NCBI GenBank assembly: GCA_003254905.1
Contig: QANU01028969.1
Coordinates: forward strand, 124,001-188,000
Source: Nissolia schottii
Taxonomy: Eukaryota > Streptophyta > Magnoliopsida > Fabales > Fabaceae
Direction: 5' to 3'
DNA length: 64,000 nucleotides
Shown here: piece after piece, positions 54,101 through 63,100 of the stretch
Numbering within the stretch: position 1 is the stretch's first letter
How the letters are laid out: each line of letters opens with the position of its first letter
The notes under the pieces: model-generated
Told to the model about the DNA's origin: nothing
The model's database searches: none
Seen by the model: only the letters and a program-made list of their open reading frames with translations
Made by a program: the position numbers and the translations under genes

Positions 54101-57100
54101 GAGAAAAGAAATAAAAAATATAACTAGAACAAAAAGTCTCACAAAAGTGTGACCTCTCAAGCTCTAGAGTGAATTGACAAGTCTAAATACTTACGGAAAG
54201 CATCTATATGTAGGGGGAGGAGGAGACCCCCTTCTATAGCTGCAAATGATGCGGGACTAATTCTCCAACGTGCTATAACACTCCCTGGGCGCTGCAGCGC
54301 GCCCACTCGCCTCGCCGTGTTGCTCCAGCTTGCCCACACGTCGCGCCACGCTACTCCAGCGCGCTTGCTTTGCTGGCTTACATTTCACGCGAGATGCCCT
54401 TCTCTTTTTTTTTCCCTTCTAAGGGCCTTCACAGAGGTTTATTATTCCAGCGTGATTCCCCCTTCATATACACAATTTTAAAGATTTTTGGCTTCATCGA
54501 CTCTCCCTGCTCTGTCACTAGCTATTGTTTCTTTCTTGCCGCCTACATTATCTCTTGGAAGACCAAGAAGCAGGCCACTATCTCTCGTTCTTCTTCCAAA
54601 ATATAATTTTGAGCTCTTACCTCTACTACATGCAAACTTCAGTGGGTAACTTATCTTCTACACGACTTGCGCATTACTTGTTCCAAGACTACCGTTATTT
54701 ACAATGATAATCAAAATGCCTTGCGTATTACTGTTAATCTGTTTTCCATGAGCGTACCAAACACCTTGACATCGATTGGCACCTTGTTTGTGAGAAGACT
54801 CAAGCCGGCTTAATGCGTTTACTGCCCATAGCTTCTCAACACCAACTTGTTGATATATTCACCACGACCCTCCCTCCAACTACCTTCATTACCATCATGT
54901 CCAAGCTTGGTTTGGTTGACATTTTTCAACCACCAGCTTGTGGGGGGGCAAAGGTTTAACCCAAATCTCTTACTCAGGCCCAAACCATCAACAAATGCCT
55001 TATAGAAGAAATTACCTATTGTACAATTTTGGTTTTCCCTTTTGTATATCAGTTATGCTTTTCTACTATATTGTACACATAGGTGAGCTTTATATGTTTT
55101 GTTTCTGTTTTGTGTACCCTTGATGAGCTATGTGGCCTTTGGTTTGCCATCTCTATCTCTTGTATATATTGCCCTATGCATTTCGAATGAAACAAGCAAG
55201 TATGCATTTCGAATGAAACAAGTAAGTTCATACACAAAGCTTTGCTCTTTTCTTCTCTTCTTATTTTATTGTTATCATGTTCCATGCATAGTTCCATACC
55301 TTGTGTCAAATTGCCAATTCCTGCCTCCTTGATTCCAAAGGAGAAACCAGAGTCCGGAAGGCACGAATCTTGTTGTAGATAATAGATGCTACCGTCCATT
55401 AAACCAGGATCATATATAATGTCAGAACCTAGTGGTGTCTCAGTTCCCTGCACAATTTTGATGGTCACACGATTACATATGTATCAACAACAATAGAGTT
55501 CAAAAGGGAAAAAGGAAAAAAAATATTAACAAAAAGTCAATTCAAAATCAAGAAAAGTGTAATGAGCCTTAGTTAAATAAAAACCTAAATAATTGATAGG
55601 GTCATCTTAGCTATAAATAGTAAGTAAAGACTTTCAAATAGGATATGGAAAAAGATGATGTAACTCTCCCCTCCCTTTCTAGGCTCCCTCTCTCATCTGA
55701 TTAGGGAAATATTTCCTTTTCTATCTCTCTTATCCTTTTCAATCTTGAACTTATCATTACCAAAAATATATAGAAACACACAATAAATACTTCTCACTCA
55801 TCCACTGCAGTTCTTATTACATTTCATTCATACAATTACATTTTCATACTTGTTACAATGGTGCTTTCATCATCCACCATGCAGGCAGTTACCGCTTCTC
55901 ATGGTGGTTTGGACTTAAGCCATATTCCACTATTTGATGAATTTTTGATGGTGAGAACAACTATTGGTGGATCCTTTGTGAGTGGAAGTTTTGGAATATC
56001 AAAGGAACATCAGAATTGCAAAGGTTGTTGGAGGCCGCAGATGGATTGACCGGCCAGGATAAAACTTGGTTTCAACTGTGGCATCAGCAAAATTCATTAG
56101 CAGCGTGGATGATCTAGGAGGTAGCATTCCTCTTGTTACCAAGTATATCTCCGATCAGTTTTTTTCAGAAATTACTCAAACTGAGATTTCAGATTAGGAG
56201 ATTGATTGGGAAGAAACAATGGCAAGTATGAAAGCAAAGTTACATAGAAATTCAACATCAACCTCAGATATCAAACACAAAATTCAAAGAGTAATACACA
56301 ACCACAAAAATGCATCAAGAATCAACTCTAGATCCAGAATCAAAGCATCAACCCGAGAGTTCAATAACACAGCAAGAAGAAAAAGAGGATTCAAAAAACA
56401 ATCCATACTCAACAACAACATATCTACGGAATTCAATAACAGATTTGGAAATTTTGATGAAAATGCATCAAGAATCAATCATAAATCCAGAATTAGAAGA
56501 GGCAATAGCATATCAGAAACCCAAATTACTTATCGATGAAGCATTCCAAATCATAGATCTGAGGTTAGATCTTAGCGAAGAAGGGAGGAAGAATGGCGGT
56601 TCCCACCGCCGGAGCCATCGGATCTGAGAGAAGCGGCGGAGATTGCACCCTTAGATCCGTAACGGGGAAGAGGCTTTGAATCGTGACCAATGTCAAATCC
56701 AGATCTGCGTACGCCGGCAAAGGTAAAGTCAGAGCTGGAAGGTGTATTGCTTCTGGGAACAACGCGAGGCAGCATTACGCATCAACGTTTGACGGCACGA
56801 AGAAGCAAGGTTATGCTTGACACAGCAATTGCAAAGCCCACCGAGAAGTAGCAATGGACACGGGAAAAGAAGAAGCGGAGCTCGTCGGAGAGCTTTCTTT
56901 GGCGGCCATGGTGGGCCTTGTCATGACGGGGCTCACTGACAACAACAAGAGGAAGATCACAGAGAAAGAGTTCATCACCGCAAGGATCGAAGGCAAGGAG
57001 GTGGCCGTCGAGAGTCTACTGGCGACGAACGCGGGCAGCGATTCGTACAATGGCATTAACGACGACGCTTGTGGGTGCGACATCGACAAATCAGAATTAG

Positions 57101-60100
57101 AACTCGGGTGAGAGGTAGAGGCGACCACGGAAACGCGTCCTAGGGCAGCGATGTTGACAACACTTGCACGTTGGTGGAGTTCTTTTTAGGCAGCAAAAGC
57201 ACACGAGAGAGAGAGAGATACGCTGCCATTGACGTAGAGGGCTCCCAGGTGATAGTGGTAGTTGTTGCCTCACAAGTGGTGATGGGTAGGACAGTCGTGG
57301 CACTATGAGGCAGGGGCGGGGCAATCGCAGGCAACAAGAAGAAGGAAACAGGAAAAGGAGGGGTAAAACCACCACATGCCTCCACTGGCACTGTGGCAGG
57401 CTTTATGGCTTCCTCGGGAGTGGTAGCCGCTGAGGGTCTAGGTGCCATAAGGAGGATGGCAGGAGCTACTGCTTTTGTCGCATCTAGGGGTGAACACGGG
57501 TTGTATCCAACCCGCCAAACCGACCCAATCCGACCCGCTCGGGTCGGGTTACGGCGGGTCGGCGGGTCAGACCCGCCAGATCCACTTGGTTAGACTGGTT
57601 GAGTCTCAGATTTGAACTCCTAAACCCGACCCAACCCAGACCCGCGTGTGTGTGTGTGTGTATATATATATATAATTTTCCCATTCTGCTTTGTCCTCAC
57701 CCCGCGACCCCCTCGACTCCGAGTCTCACACCGCCGACCCCACCCCGCGACCCCCCGCGACCCCGAGTGTTCCACCGCCGACCCACCCCGCGACCCCGCA
57801 GCCACCCCTAATTTAACCCTAATTCTGTTGTTTGCTCTGTGTATGGGGGGTGGGCTGTGTGCTGTGTGGGTTGTGGAAAAAAAAAGTTAGAAAAAAAAGA
57901 GGGCAGGTCACTCGCCGACCCGCCTAAACCTACCCGACCCAGGCGGGTTGCAGGTCTGGCGGGTACCTATATTAAATTTGTGATTTTTACCCGACCCGAC
58001 CCACCCGCCGGACGTCGGGTCTGTAACAGGAGCGGGTCCTACCCGACCCGACCCATGTTCACCCCTAGTCGCATCAGAGAAGGAAGAGCAGAAAGCTAGG
58101 GTTTCATTTAGGGGTAAGAAGATGTCACACCTATTTCGTTAATTTTTTGTTTGGGTTTATTAATTGTTATAAGCCAATTTTTTAGCTTGGCCTGTTTGGG
58201 AGGTCTAGCGGGATAAGTATATCTGTGTATTTTTTTATTATAAAAAAATAAAAATAAAATATTAAAATAAAATATATAAATTTCAATTTTTCAAAAATAA
58301 TGATAACAAAATATTATTTTTGTTAATAACTTAATTTCTTAATATAATAATATTCTAAAGTAAAAAAATTATAATATATATAGGTATTTCTTGAGAGAAG
58401 GGAGGGAGTTTAACTGAATATATAACATTTACTATATAACAAATAACAGTGTATTAATTCGATATGAATCAAAAAGACATTTTCAATAAAGAATTGAAAT
58501 TCTAAAGTTGCAAGCTGCTGGGATATGCTCATGAAGAAATAAATCAAAAGACAAGACTGAGCAACGTGAATATCTTTTTTGTGAGAGGAAATTCAAATTT
58601 TCATCAATTGATTTTATCATTGAGAAAATAAAATTCATATCCCAAAAAATTTTGCTCGACTTTGTTAGGTATATCACTAATTATTGCTTAGTATGTGATA
58701 ACAATATCATAAACAAAAATATATGGCATTTTACCAACAATAAACAAAAAGGAAAATGTCAGCAAATCTCTCTTACATTATTTAGATGAGATGAGAGTAT
58801 GAATGTGGGAGAGTCATAGGGACTCTTTAGATTAAGGTTTCTTTAAAAAGAAAAATTAAATAGTAAAATTATATTAATAAATATGATTGTATAAAATGTT
58901 ACAAAAAGTAATGTTATTTTAGTGGTTAAGGTGTTATTTTGGTATGATGAAGGTCTCTAGTTGGAGTCCTCCTGAAAGTAATGTAAGTTTATTTTTAGTA
59001 AGACAAGCTTTGAAAATGGTCTGGGTTTGACATTTTTTAACAAACAGGTCTGACCTATTCTCACACCTAGTTTAATTGGTGTAGGATGAAGGAATGAATA
59101 GTTTTGGTCTCTTGGGGTCCACTAGCAATTGATTGGGTGAAGGTCAAGCCCAATTTCCAAGGAAGAAGAAGATTTTTGGTGAAAGCTACTCTTCCTCTAA
59201 TGGGTCAATTATTCGAACGACAAAAATTCAGCAAGGGAAACAACAATGAGTGGCTCAATTAATTTTAGCAAGGGGAAATGGGTCATGTGAGATTTTTGTT
59301 AATGGGTTCTGCTTAAAGCAATTAGACCCCGGTGGAAATTTCTTGGACCTTGAGGAAAATTTCCATTTTTATAGGGGTAGGTAATGTAATAAGCCTTAGT
59401 TAAATAAAAGTCCAAATAATTGATAATAAGCAAAGACTTCTAAATAGAATATGGAAAATGATGATGCAAGTCTCTCCTCCCTTTCTAGACTCCCTCTCTT
59501 GTTTGATTTGGGACACATTGCCCTTTCTATCTCTCTTATCATTTTCTATCTTATACTTATCATTACCAAAAATTTACAGAAACTCACAAAAATACTTCTC
59601 GTTCATCCATTGCAATTCTTATTACACTTCATTCATATAATTACATTTTCATACTTATTAAAAAAAGACAAACAATAAAGGAAGCAATTAATAGTAAAAA
59701 CTCACCAGAACAATCATTGATAAACTAGTCATGTTACCAGCGTCATTCATACTCAAGGAACGCGGAAACATGTTAGCAATCACATCTGCGGAAATAAATA
59801 AAAACAAAAAGAATACACGTGGGAAAAGCCAATGGTTAGATACTCCTTCTATCCCAAATTATTTTTCACTTTAGTCAAATTTTTTTATTGTTAAGTTTTT
59901 AATTAAAGTCTTAAAATAATAACCTTTTAATCTATGTTACATGCCGATACCATATTGATACCAGGTATGAATACGGGTACGGGTATAAGGCATGAAATTT
60001 TTTGTAAAATAAGAGTACGGGTACGTCAAATATATATATAAAATTTTTAATAAGTTACATATAATAAAAAAATTTACAAGATAATTAATGTAAATTTTCA

Positions 60101-61327
60101 ATCCAAAACAAATAGCACAAGAAAAAACTAAAATAATATTTATTCAATTTTTTCTAAAAAAAATAGCGGAAGAGAAGAGGAAGGGAAACTCGCAGAAGAC
60201 AAGGTCACGTTGCCGAAAATGATGGTCCTTGCTAGATGTGACTAAGAAGAAGAAGGAAAGCAAGGATGCTGGAGACAAGGTGACATTGTCGAAGACAAGG
60301 TCACGAATTAAAGGAAGAGACGTAGAGGATTGAAGAAAGAGTTAGGGTATCCGCGTTGTACCCTAACTTAAAAGTCAAACTAAAAAAAAATAACAAAACG
60401 ACTTAGTTTTAGTCAGTTGGCATATTTGCGCTATACCTAAAGCCATATCCATTCTATTTTTTATTTTTTATCTTTTGAATTTAGGTACGTACCCAATCGT
60501 ACCTAAGCATACACATGGCGTACCTGTACCAGATACATATCCATACGGATACTTTTCCAAAAATTAGAATACCCATACAACATAATTTTTAATACTTAAA
60601 TAAAAATAATCTAATAAAGTTACTTCTTAAATTACTCTTAAACTTAAAAACATTGTTGGCTTTGGCGTAGAAGATTTTCGCCAAATTAATTCAAAATAAA
60701 AATCTTCTCATACATACATACATACATACATACACACTTACTTTGTCCAAAGGATTGGTTATTGCCGGTGACGAGGAGAGTGAAAGGGCAGCTGAGGTTG
60801 GCCCTGCAGGACTCGTCGGGCAGATCAGGGAAGGGGGCGAAGGTGCTCCGCACGGCCCGGCCGGCAATTTCTGGAAGTTGCAGCATAGGAGGCCATTCGA
60901 AGGGGCTTGGAAAGGCGCAAAAATGGAACTGCTCCGGCATCGAGTACTCAGGCCCGCATATGGTCTTCTCTGAATCACTGCACACGGCATCAAGCCTTGT
61001 GTCGTTGGCACACACGCACCCGCATTTTCCGTCTGCACCGTTAAATATCTCTACTTCGGCCACGTTTTGGATACCCCTCATCAACAACAACAACGCCACC
61101 GGGTATAGCACCAACTTAATATTTTCCATCTTGTTTCGCATCTTTTTTTTTAAACCGCATCCAAAATCAAACAAACTTAGAAACAATTTTTGACGTAATT
61201 ACGTTGGAGGATAAGATGATGAGAGAACCTGGAATGTTAAGTTCTTGCGGAGAAGAGCATCTGTCTGAGTCCAGAAGCTAGCTGGATTCACGATTCTTGG
61301 TGGTTTTTGAACACCTTCTTTCTCCAT
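39488..61327 (-). CDS. ABC transporter A family member (ABCA7-like), copy 2, 18 exons with TE-filled introns
   Basis: Tandem paralogue of copy 1; predicted 949 residues. Coding exons: 61327-61229, 61141-60742, 59785-59706, 55447-55300, 49064-48939, 48855-48740, 46391-46233, 43712-43550, 43462-43337, 43249-43166, 43087-42759, 42578-42378, 41836-41727, 41619-41535, 41242-41114, 41010-40905, 40814-40726, 39787-39488. Every border is GT-AG and each intron has the same position and phase as in copy 1. Ten exons (3, 5, 8-10, 12-18 minus none changed) match copy 1 in length, while exons 1, 2, 4, 6, 7 and 11 differ by whole codons. The start [19 protein letters not shown] is 11 residues longer than in copy 1. 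Walker A GPNGAGKT (665-672), Q-loop Gln712, signature YSGGM (766-770), Walker B VVYLDEP (786-792) and H-loop His822 are intact. The residue after the Q-loop Gln is Tyr713, where copy 1 has His. No stop or frameshift was found, so I call it a gene, not a pseudogene. Confidence 0.9.
42379..42758 (-). other. Introns 11 and 12 region of ABCA copy 2 with small palindrome
   Basis: Intron 11 (42579-42758) contains an AATAGCG...CGCTATT inverted motif (about 42655-42725), a possible MITE remnant. Coding exon 12 (42578-42378) abuts it. The following intron 12 (41837-42377) has no recognisable element. Confidence 0.3.
43908..44564. mobile_element. Long terminal-inverted-repeat MITE in intron 7 of ABCA copy 2
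   Basis: The arms of about 270-300 bp are inverted copies. The left arm runs GGGTAAATTA, TTTAGTGAAATTACA, AATGACATTTTTGAAATATT, TCTCTCATTCTCTCA, AAGTGTTTTAACATTTTAA. The same blocks appear in the same order when the right arm is read from the other strand. There is no coding capacity. A Mutator-like or fold-back origin is likely, but no clean target duplication was found, so ends are approximate. Confidence 0.7.
44565..45115. mobile_element. Possible hAT-type MITE remnant
   Basis: The left part reads AAAATACCCATGAACCCGGATACCC. The right part, inverted, reads GAGGTATGGGTACATGACCCG. Both resemble the ends of GGGTACCCG-type plant hAT elements. No TSD was recognised. It lies in intron 7 of copy 2, next to the long inverted-repeat element. 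Confidence 0.35.
45131..45360. repeat. TTA/ATT-rich microsatellite region
   Basis: A perfect ATT run (45131-45160) is followed by impure ATT/TTAAT repeats to about 45360, in intron 7 of ABCA copy 2. Confidence 0.85.
48060..48236 (-). mobile_element. tRNA-derived SINE in intron 6 of ABCA copy 2
   Basis: On the - strand the element begins near GTTTACCAACAAG and has a tRNA-like head. Box A is TTAGTCTAGTGGTAGAC and box B is GGTTTGATACTTGAG. It ends in an A-rich tail (AAATAAAAAAAAAA). Its flanks are a 12-bp duplication with one mismatch: agcatgatagag (48048-48059) and agcataatagag (48237-48248). Pol III boxes, an A-tail and a long variable TSD together define a SINE. The body is only about 177 bp. 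Confidence 0.8.
49642..49957 (+). repeat. 5' LTR of the intron-4 copia element
   Basis: It is the partner of 54953-55275. The shared core starts at TGTTCAGCCCAAAT (49648) and runs to ...TTATTTTATTGTTA before the damaged primer-binding site. Confidence 0.8.
52604..54431 (-). mobile_element. Solo gypsy LTR nested in the copia element
   Basis: Its left end TGTCACACCCC and the following GCACGCAAGGGACTAGTTCCC match the inverted end of the LTRs at 29699-31145 and 34789-36241. The right end (read inverted) begins TGAAGGCCCTTAG with an A-rich tract, like the 29699 copy. The flanks gagag (52599-52603) and cagag (54432-54436) fit a 5-bp duplication with one change. Removing it rejoins the copia RNase H frame ([13 protein letters not shown] to GLLFQRDSP). 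No internal region or second LTR is present. Confidence 0.82.
54953..55275 (+). repeat. 3' LTR of the intron-4 copia element
   Basis: It follows a purine tract (TGGGGGGGCAAAGG). It carries an extra internal 25-bp tandem duplication (TATGCATTTCGAATGAAACAAG occurs twice, about 55176-55225) that the 5' LTR lacks. Confidence 0.8.
55558..55857 (+). repeat. 5' LTR of the intron-3 element
   Basis: 300 bp, TG...CA termini (ends CTTGTTACA). It is the partner of 59385-59662. Confidence 0.85.
56540..57480. other. GC-rich block inside the intron-3 LTR element
   Basis: Base composition is markedly richer in G and C than the surroundings, with several overlapping open stretches on both strands. Examples are + 56854-57111 ([19 protein letters not shown]) and - strand 56811-57128 and 57140-57448. 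None resembles a protein I recognise and none has a complete domain. It could be a captured host-gene fragment or a remnant of the element's own coding region. The hAT MITE is inserted at its right edge. Confidence 0.45.
57485..58067. mobile_element. hAT-type MITE with perfect 8-bp TSD
   Basis: The 583-bp element has termini TAGGGGTGAACACGGGT and, inverted, TAGGGGTGAACATGGGT. GACCCGCC/GGCGGGTC-type subterminal repeats follow. The exact duplication GTCGCATC stands at 57477-57484 and 58068-58075. It has a (GT)n(AT)n run at about 57645-57673 and no coding capacity. It is inserted in the GC-rich block of the intron-3 LTR element, so it is younger than that element. Confidence 0.9.
58905..58995 (+). 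other. Possible SINE or tRNA-like fragment
   Basis: TTTTAGTGGTTAAGG resembles a tRNA-type box A. About 30 bp on, AGGTCTCTAGTTGGAGTCC resembles box B (GGTTCGAGTCC). There is no A-tail or duplication that I can define, and no cloverleaf. It lies in the 3' part of the intron-3 LTR element. Confidence 0.35.
59385..59662 (+). repeat. 3' LTR of the intron-3 element
   Basis: 278 bp, colinear with 55558-55857 apart from an internal deletion of about 20 bp and scattered substitutions. The 3' terminus is mutated (ATTAAA in place of GTTACA). Confidence 0.85.
59940..60590. mobile_element. Possible non-autonomous element in intron 2 of ABCA copy 2
   Basis: ATACGGGTACGGGTATAA near 59970 and the inverted-like GTACCTGTACC...CATACGGATAC near 60520-60555 are typical of GGTACGGGTA-type plant MITEs, probably hAT. 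Boundaries and TSD are not resolved. The interior is AT-rich with an AAGAAGA/AAGGTCAC-rich patch. Confidence 0.35.
60711..60737. repeat. (CATA)n microsatellite just inside intron 2 of ABCA copy 2
   Basis: A CATA tetranucleotide run starts a few bases 3' (in gene sense) of the exon 2 donor at 60741. Confidence 0.85.
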
Positions 61328-61408
61328 TAATGTGTATCTACTAATGTTGTATGGATACAATTATTGTTGTTGTTATCACTAACAATTACCGTTTGTTTGA
61401 TGCAGAGT

Positions 61409-61410
<2 letters not shown>

Positions 61411-61455
<45 letters not shown>
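61411..61455. repeat. (AT)n microsatellite upstream of ABCA copy 2
   Basis: A pure AT run reaches directly to the assembly gap, about 85-130 bp upstream of the ATG at 61327. Confidence 0.9.
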
Positions 61456-62075
61456 NNNNNNNNNNNNNNNNNNNNNNNNNNNNNNNNNNNNNNNNNNNNN
61501 NNNNNNNNNNNNNNNNNNNNNNNNNNNNNNNNNNNNNNNNNNNNNNNNNNNNNNNNNNNNNNNNNNNNNNNNNNNNNNNNNNNNNNNNNNNNNNNNNNNN
61601 NNNNNNNNNNNNNNNNNNNNNNNNNNNNNNNNNNNNNNNNNNNNNNNNNNNNNNNNNNNNNNNNNNNNNNNNNNNNNNNNNNNNNNNNNNNNNNNNNNNN
61701 NNNNNNNNNNNNNNNNNNNNNNNNNNNNNNNNNNNNNNNNNNNNNNNNNNNNNNNNNNNNNNNNNNNNNNNNNNNNNNNNNNNNNNNNNNNNNNNNNNNN
61801 NNNNNNNNNNNNNNNNNNNNNNNNNNNNNNNNNNNNNNNNNNNNNNNNNNNNNNNNNNNNNNNNNNNNNNNNNNNNNNNNNNNNNNNNNNNNNNNNNNNN
61901 NNNNNNNNNNNNNNNNNNNNNNNNNNNNNNNNNNNNNNNNNNNNNNNNNNNNNNNNNNNNNNNNNNNNNNNNNNNNNNNNNNNNNNNNNNNNNNNNNNNN
62001 NNNNNNNNNNNNNNNNNNNNNNNNNNNNNNNNNNNNNNNNNNNNNNNNNNNNNNNNNNNNNNNNNNNNNNNNNNN
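61456..62075. other. Assembly gap (620 N)
   Basis: All bases are undetermined. The gap is bounded by (AT)n on the left and a CT-rich tract on the right. It covers the proximal promoter region of ABCA copy 2. Reading frames drawn through it are meaningless. Confidence 1.
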
Positions 62076-62293
62076 TTCTCTCTCTCTCTTTTTTCTCCTT
62101 TCTCTTCTCATCCTGGAAGAGCTCTCTTAGAACTTTCTCATTCTTCACAAAGTGAAGTCTCCATTTTATTCTTTCTCCTTTCTTTCTTTCCAAACAACTT
62201 TGCAACTTTACCTCTTCTCCCTTTTCATTACATGACACATAGATACCCGAAACGTTTTGCACTTTGGTATCGACGTGGGAGACATTACTTTAA

Positions 62294-62295
<2 letters not shown>

Positions 62296-62346
<51 letters not shown>
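62296..62346. repeat. (GT)n(AT)n compound microsatellite
   Basis: A GT run passes directly into an AT run. Confidence 0.9.
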
Positions 62347-62350
<4 letters not shown>

Positions 62351-63100
62351 AATTATTCTTGCACACCTAGGCTCTTTTAGTGAAATAGTGTGTTGACTCG
62401 ATCAGCACACTATTAATTACTTCACCATAACCACTCACACGCAATTTTCGAGATGATCGCAAATCAAATAACCGTTCCACACATTCGGTAGTAAGTTTTT
62501 TGAATGTGGAGATTTTTTTCATTTTTATTTTTTGCTCATTCTCTCTCGATTTTTTGCTTCATTTTTTGGATCTAGCGTTTGTTTCTGTAATCATGTTCGT
62601 CGTGATGGTCGATGTCGACAAATCCACCAGATTTTGTTGGCAAGGAGCCGTCGTTTATGGAGTTGATGGAAAGATTCATTAATACAACAGTGGTGCCACC
62701 ACCAATCACAGTGGAGGAAGGTAATTATTCAATGAATTAATGAGTAGGTCATTTATAATACGATGGTTGTGTCGTGCATAGGTAAATGGTTGTGTTTAAG
62801 TATATAACAAAGTTATGCCTCACACATTTGGAAGGTTAAGTCTTGATTGATAAAATGGTTAGGTCTCCTATACTAAAACGTTAACTTTTATATCGTTTTA
62901 AATTGTAAAGTTAACCATTGCATATAGACAAACCTAATCACTTTGTTCTTATTAGATCCAACCATATAGCATTTACAGACTTAACCATTACATGCATCTC
63001 AACGACCTAACCATACCTAGACATAACCATACCAGGCTTAACCGCATAACATATACAGACACAACATGACAATGCAAATAGACACAACCAACTAGCAAAC
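62347..63100. other. Unassigned segment with small open frame and TTAACCAT motif repeats
   Basis: A + frame at 62656-62719 reads MELMERFINTTVVPPPITVEE before a possible donor (GAAG|GTAATT). I do not recognise the protein. At 62763-63045 a short motif, ATGGTTA or its complement TAACCAT, recurs about ten times, switching orientation midway. This is reminiscent of the motif arrays around the FAR1/MULE remnant, but no transposase is visible. Confidence 0.3.

Larger units (their letters stand above)
49642..55275 (+). mobile_element. Ty1/copia retrotransposon in intron 4 of ABCA copy 2
   Basis: It is inserted antisense to the gene between exons 5 and 4. The 5' LTR is about 49642-49957 and the 3' LTR about 54953-55275 (shared CCCAAACCATCAACAAATGC, GCATTTCGAATGAAACAAG). 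CATGT stands on both sides (49637-49641 and 55276-55280). A damaged tRNA-Met primer site (TGGTAAGGAGCTCTGC) follows the 5' LTR. Coding remnants on + are gag (49995-50645), protease-like [11 protein letters not shown] (51155-51190, Gly of DSG replaced), RT (51670-52450) with YVDD at 52160-52171, and RNase H (52490-52603 continuing at 54437-54940). The integrase core is missing between about 51480 and 51620. Many stops and frameshifts make it inactive. A solo gypsy LTR interrupts the RT/RNase H region. Confidence 0.88.
55558..59662 (+). mobile_element. Non-autonomous LTR retrotransposon in intron 3 of ABCA copy 2
   Basis: Direct LTRs at 55558-55857 and 59385-59662 both start TGTAAT(G/A)AGCCTTAGTT. 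The exact target duplication AAAAG lies on both sides (55553-55557 and 59663-59667). A purine tract (ATAGGGGTAGGTAA) precedes the 3' LTR. Just inside the 5' LTR is AATGGTGCTTTCATC, as in some Ty3/gypsy elements. The interior has only a broken gag-like trace (56050-56100: [10 protein letters not shown]) and no protease, RT or integrase. It also holds a GC-rich block (56540-57480) and a hAT MITE (57485-58067). It is inserted antisense to the host gene. The 3' LTR lacks about 20 bp present in the 5' LTR. Confidence 0.85.

Noticed and set aside
56219..56627. Two overlapping + frames of about 105 codons rich in Asn, Ser and Arg
   Set aside because: They are low-complexity, CAACA/AATCAA-rich sequence in a dead LTR element with no recognisable domain. 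They are not called as genes.
39488..61327. ABCA copy 2 as a pseudogene because of its transposon load
   Set aside because: All 18 exons join in frame with canonical borders, and the ATPase motifs are intact. Insertions are confined to introns.
61327..62262. Long open frames (240-310 codons) across the gap
   Set aside because: They are made mostly of undetermined bases and the (AT)n repeat; they carry no information.
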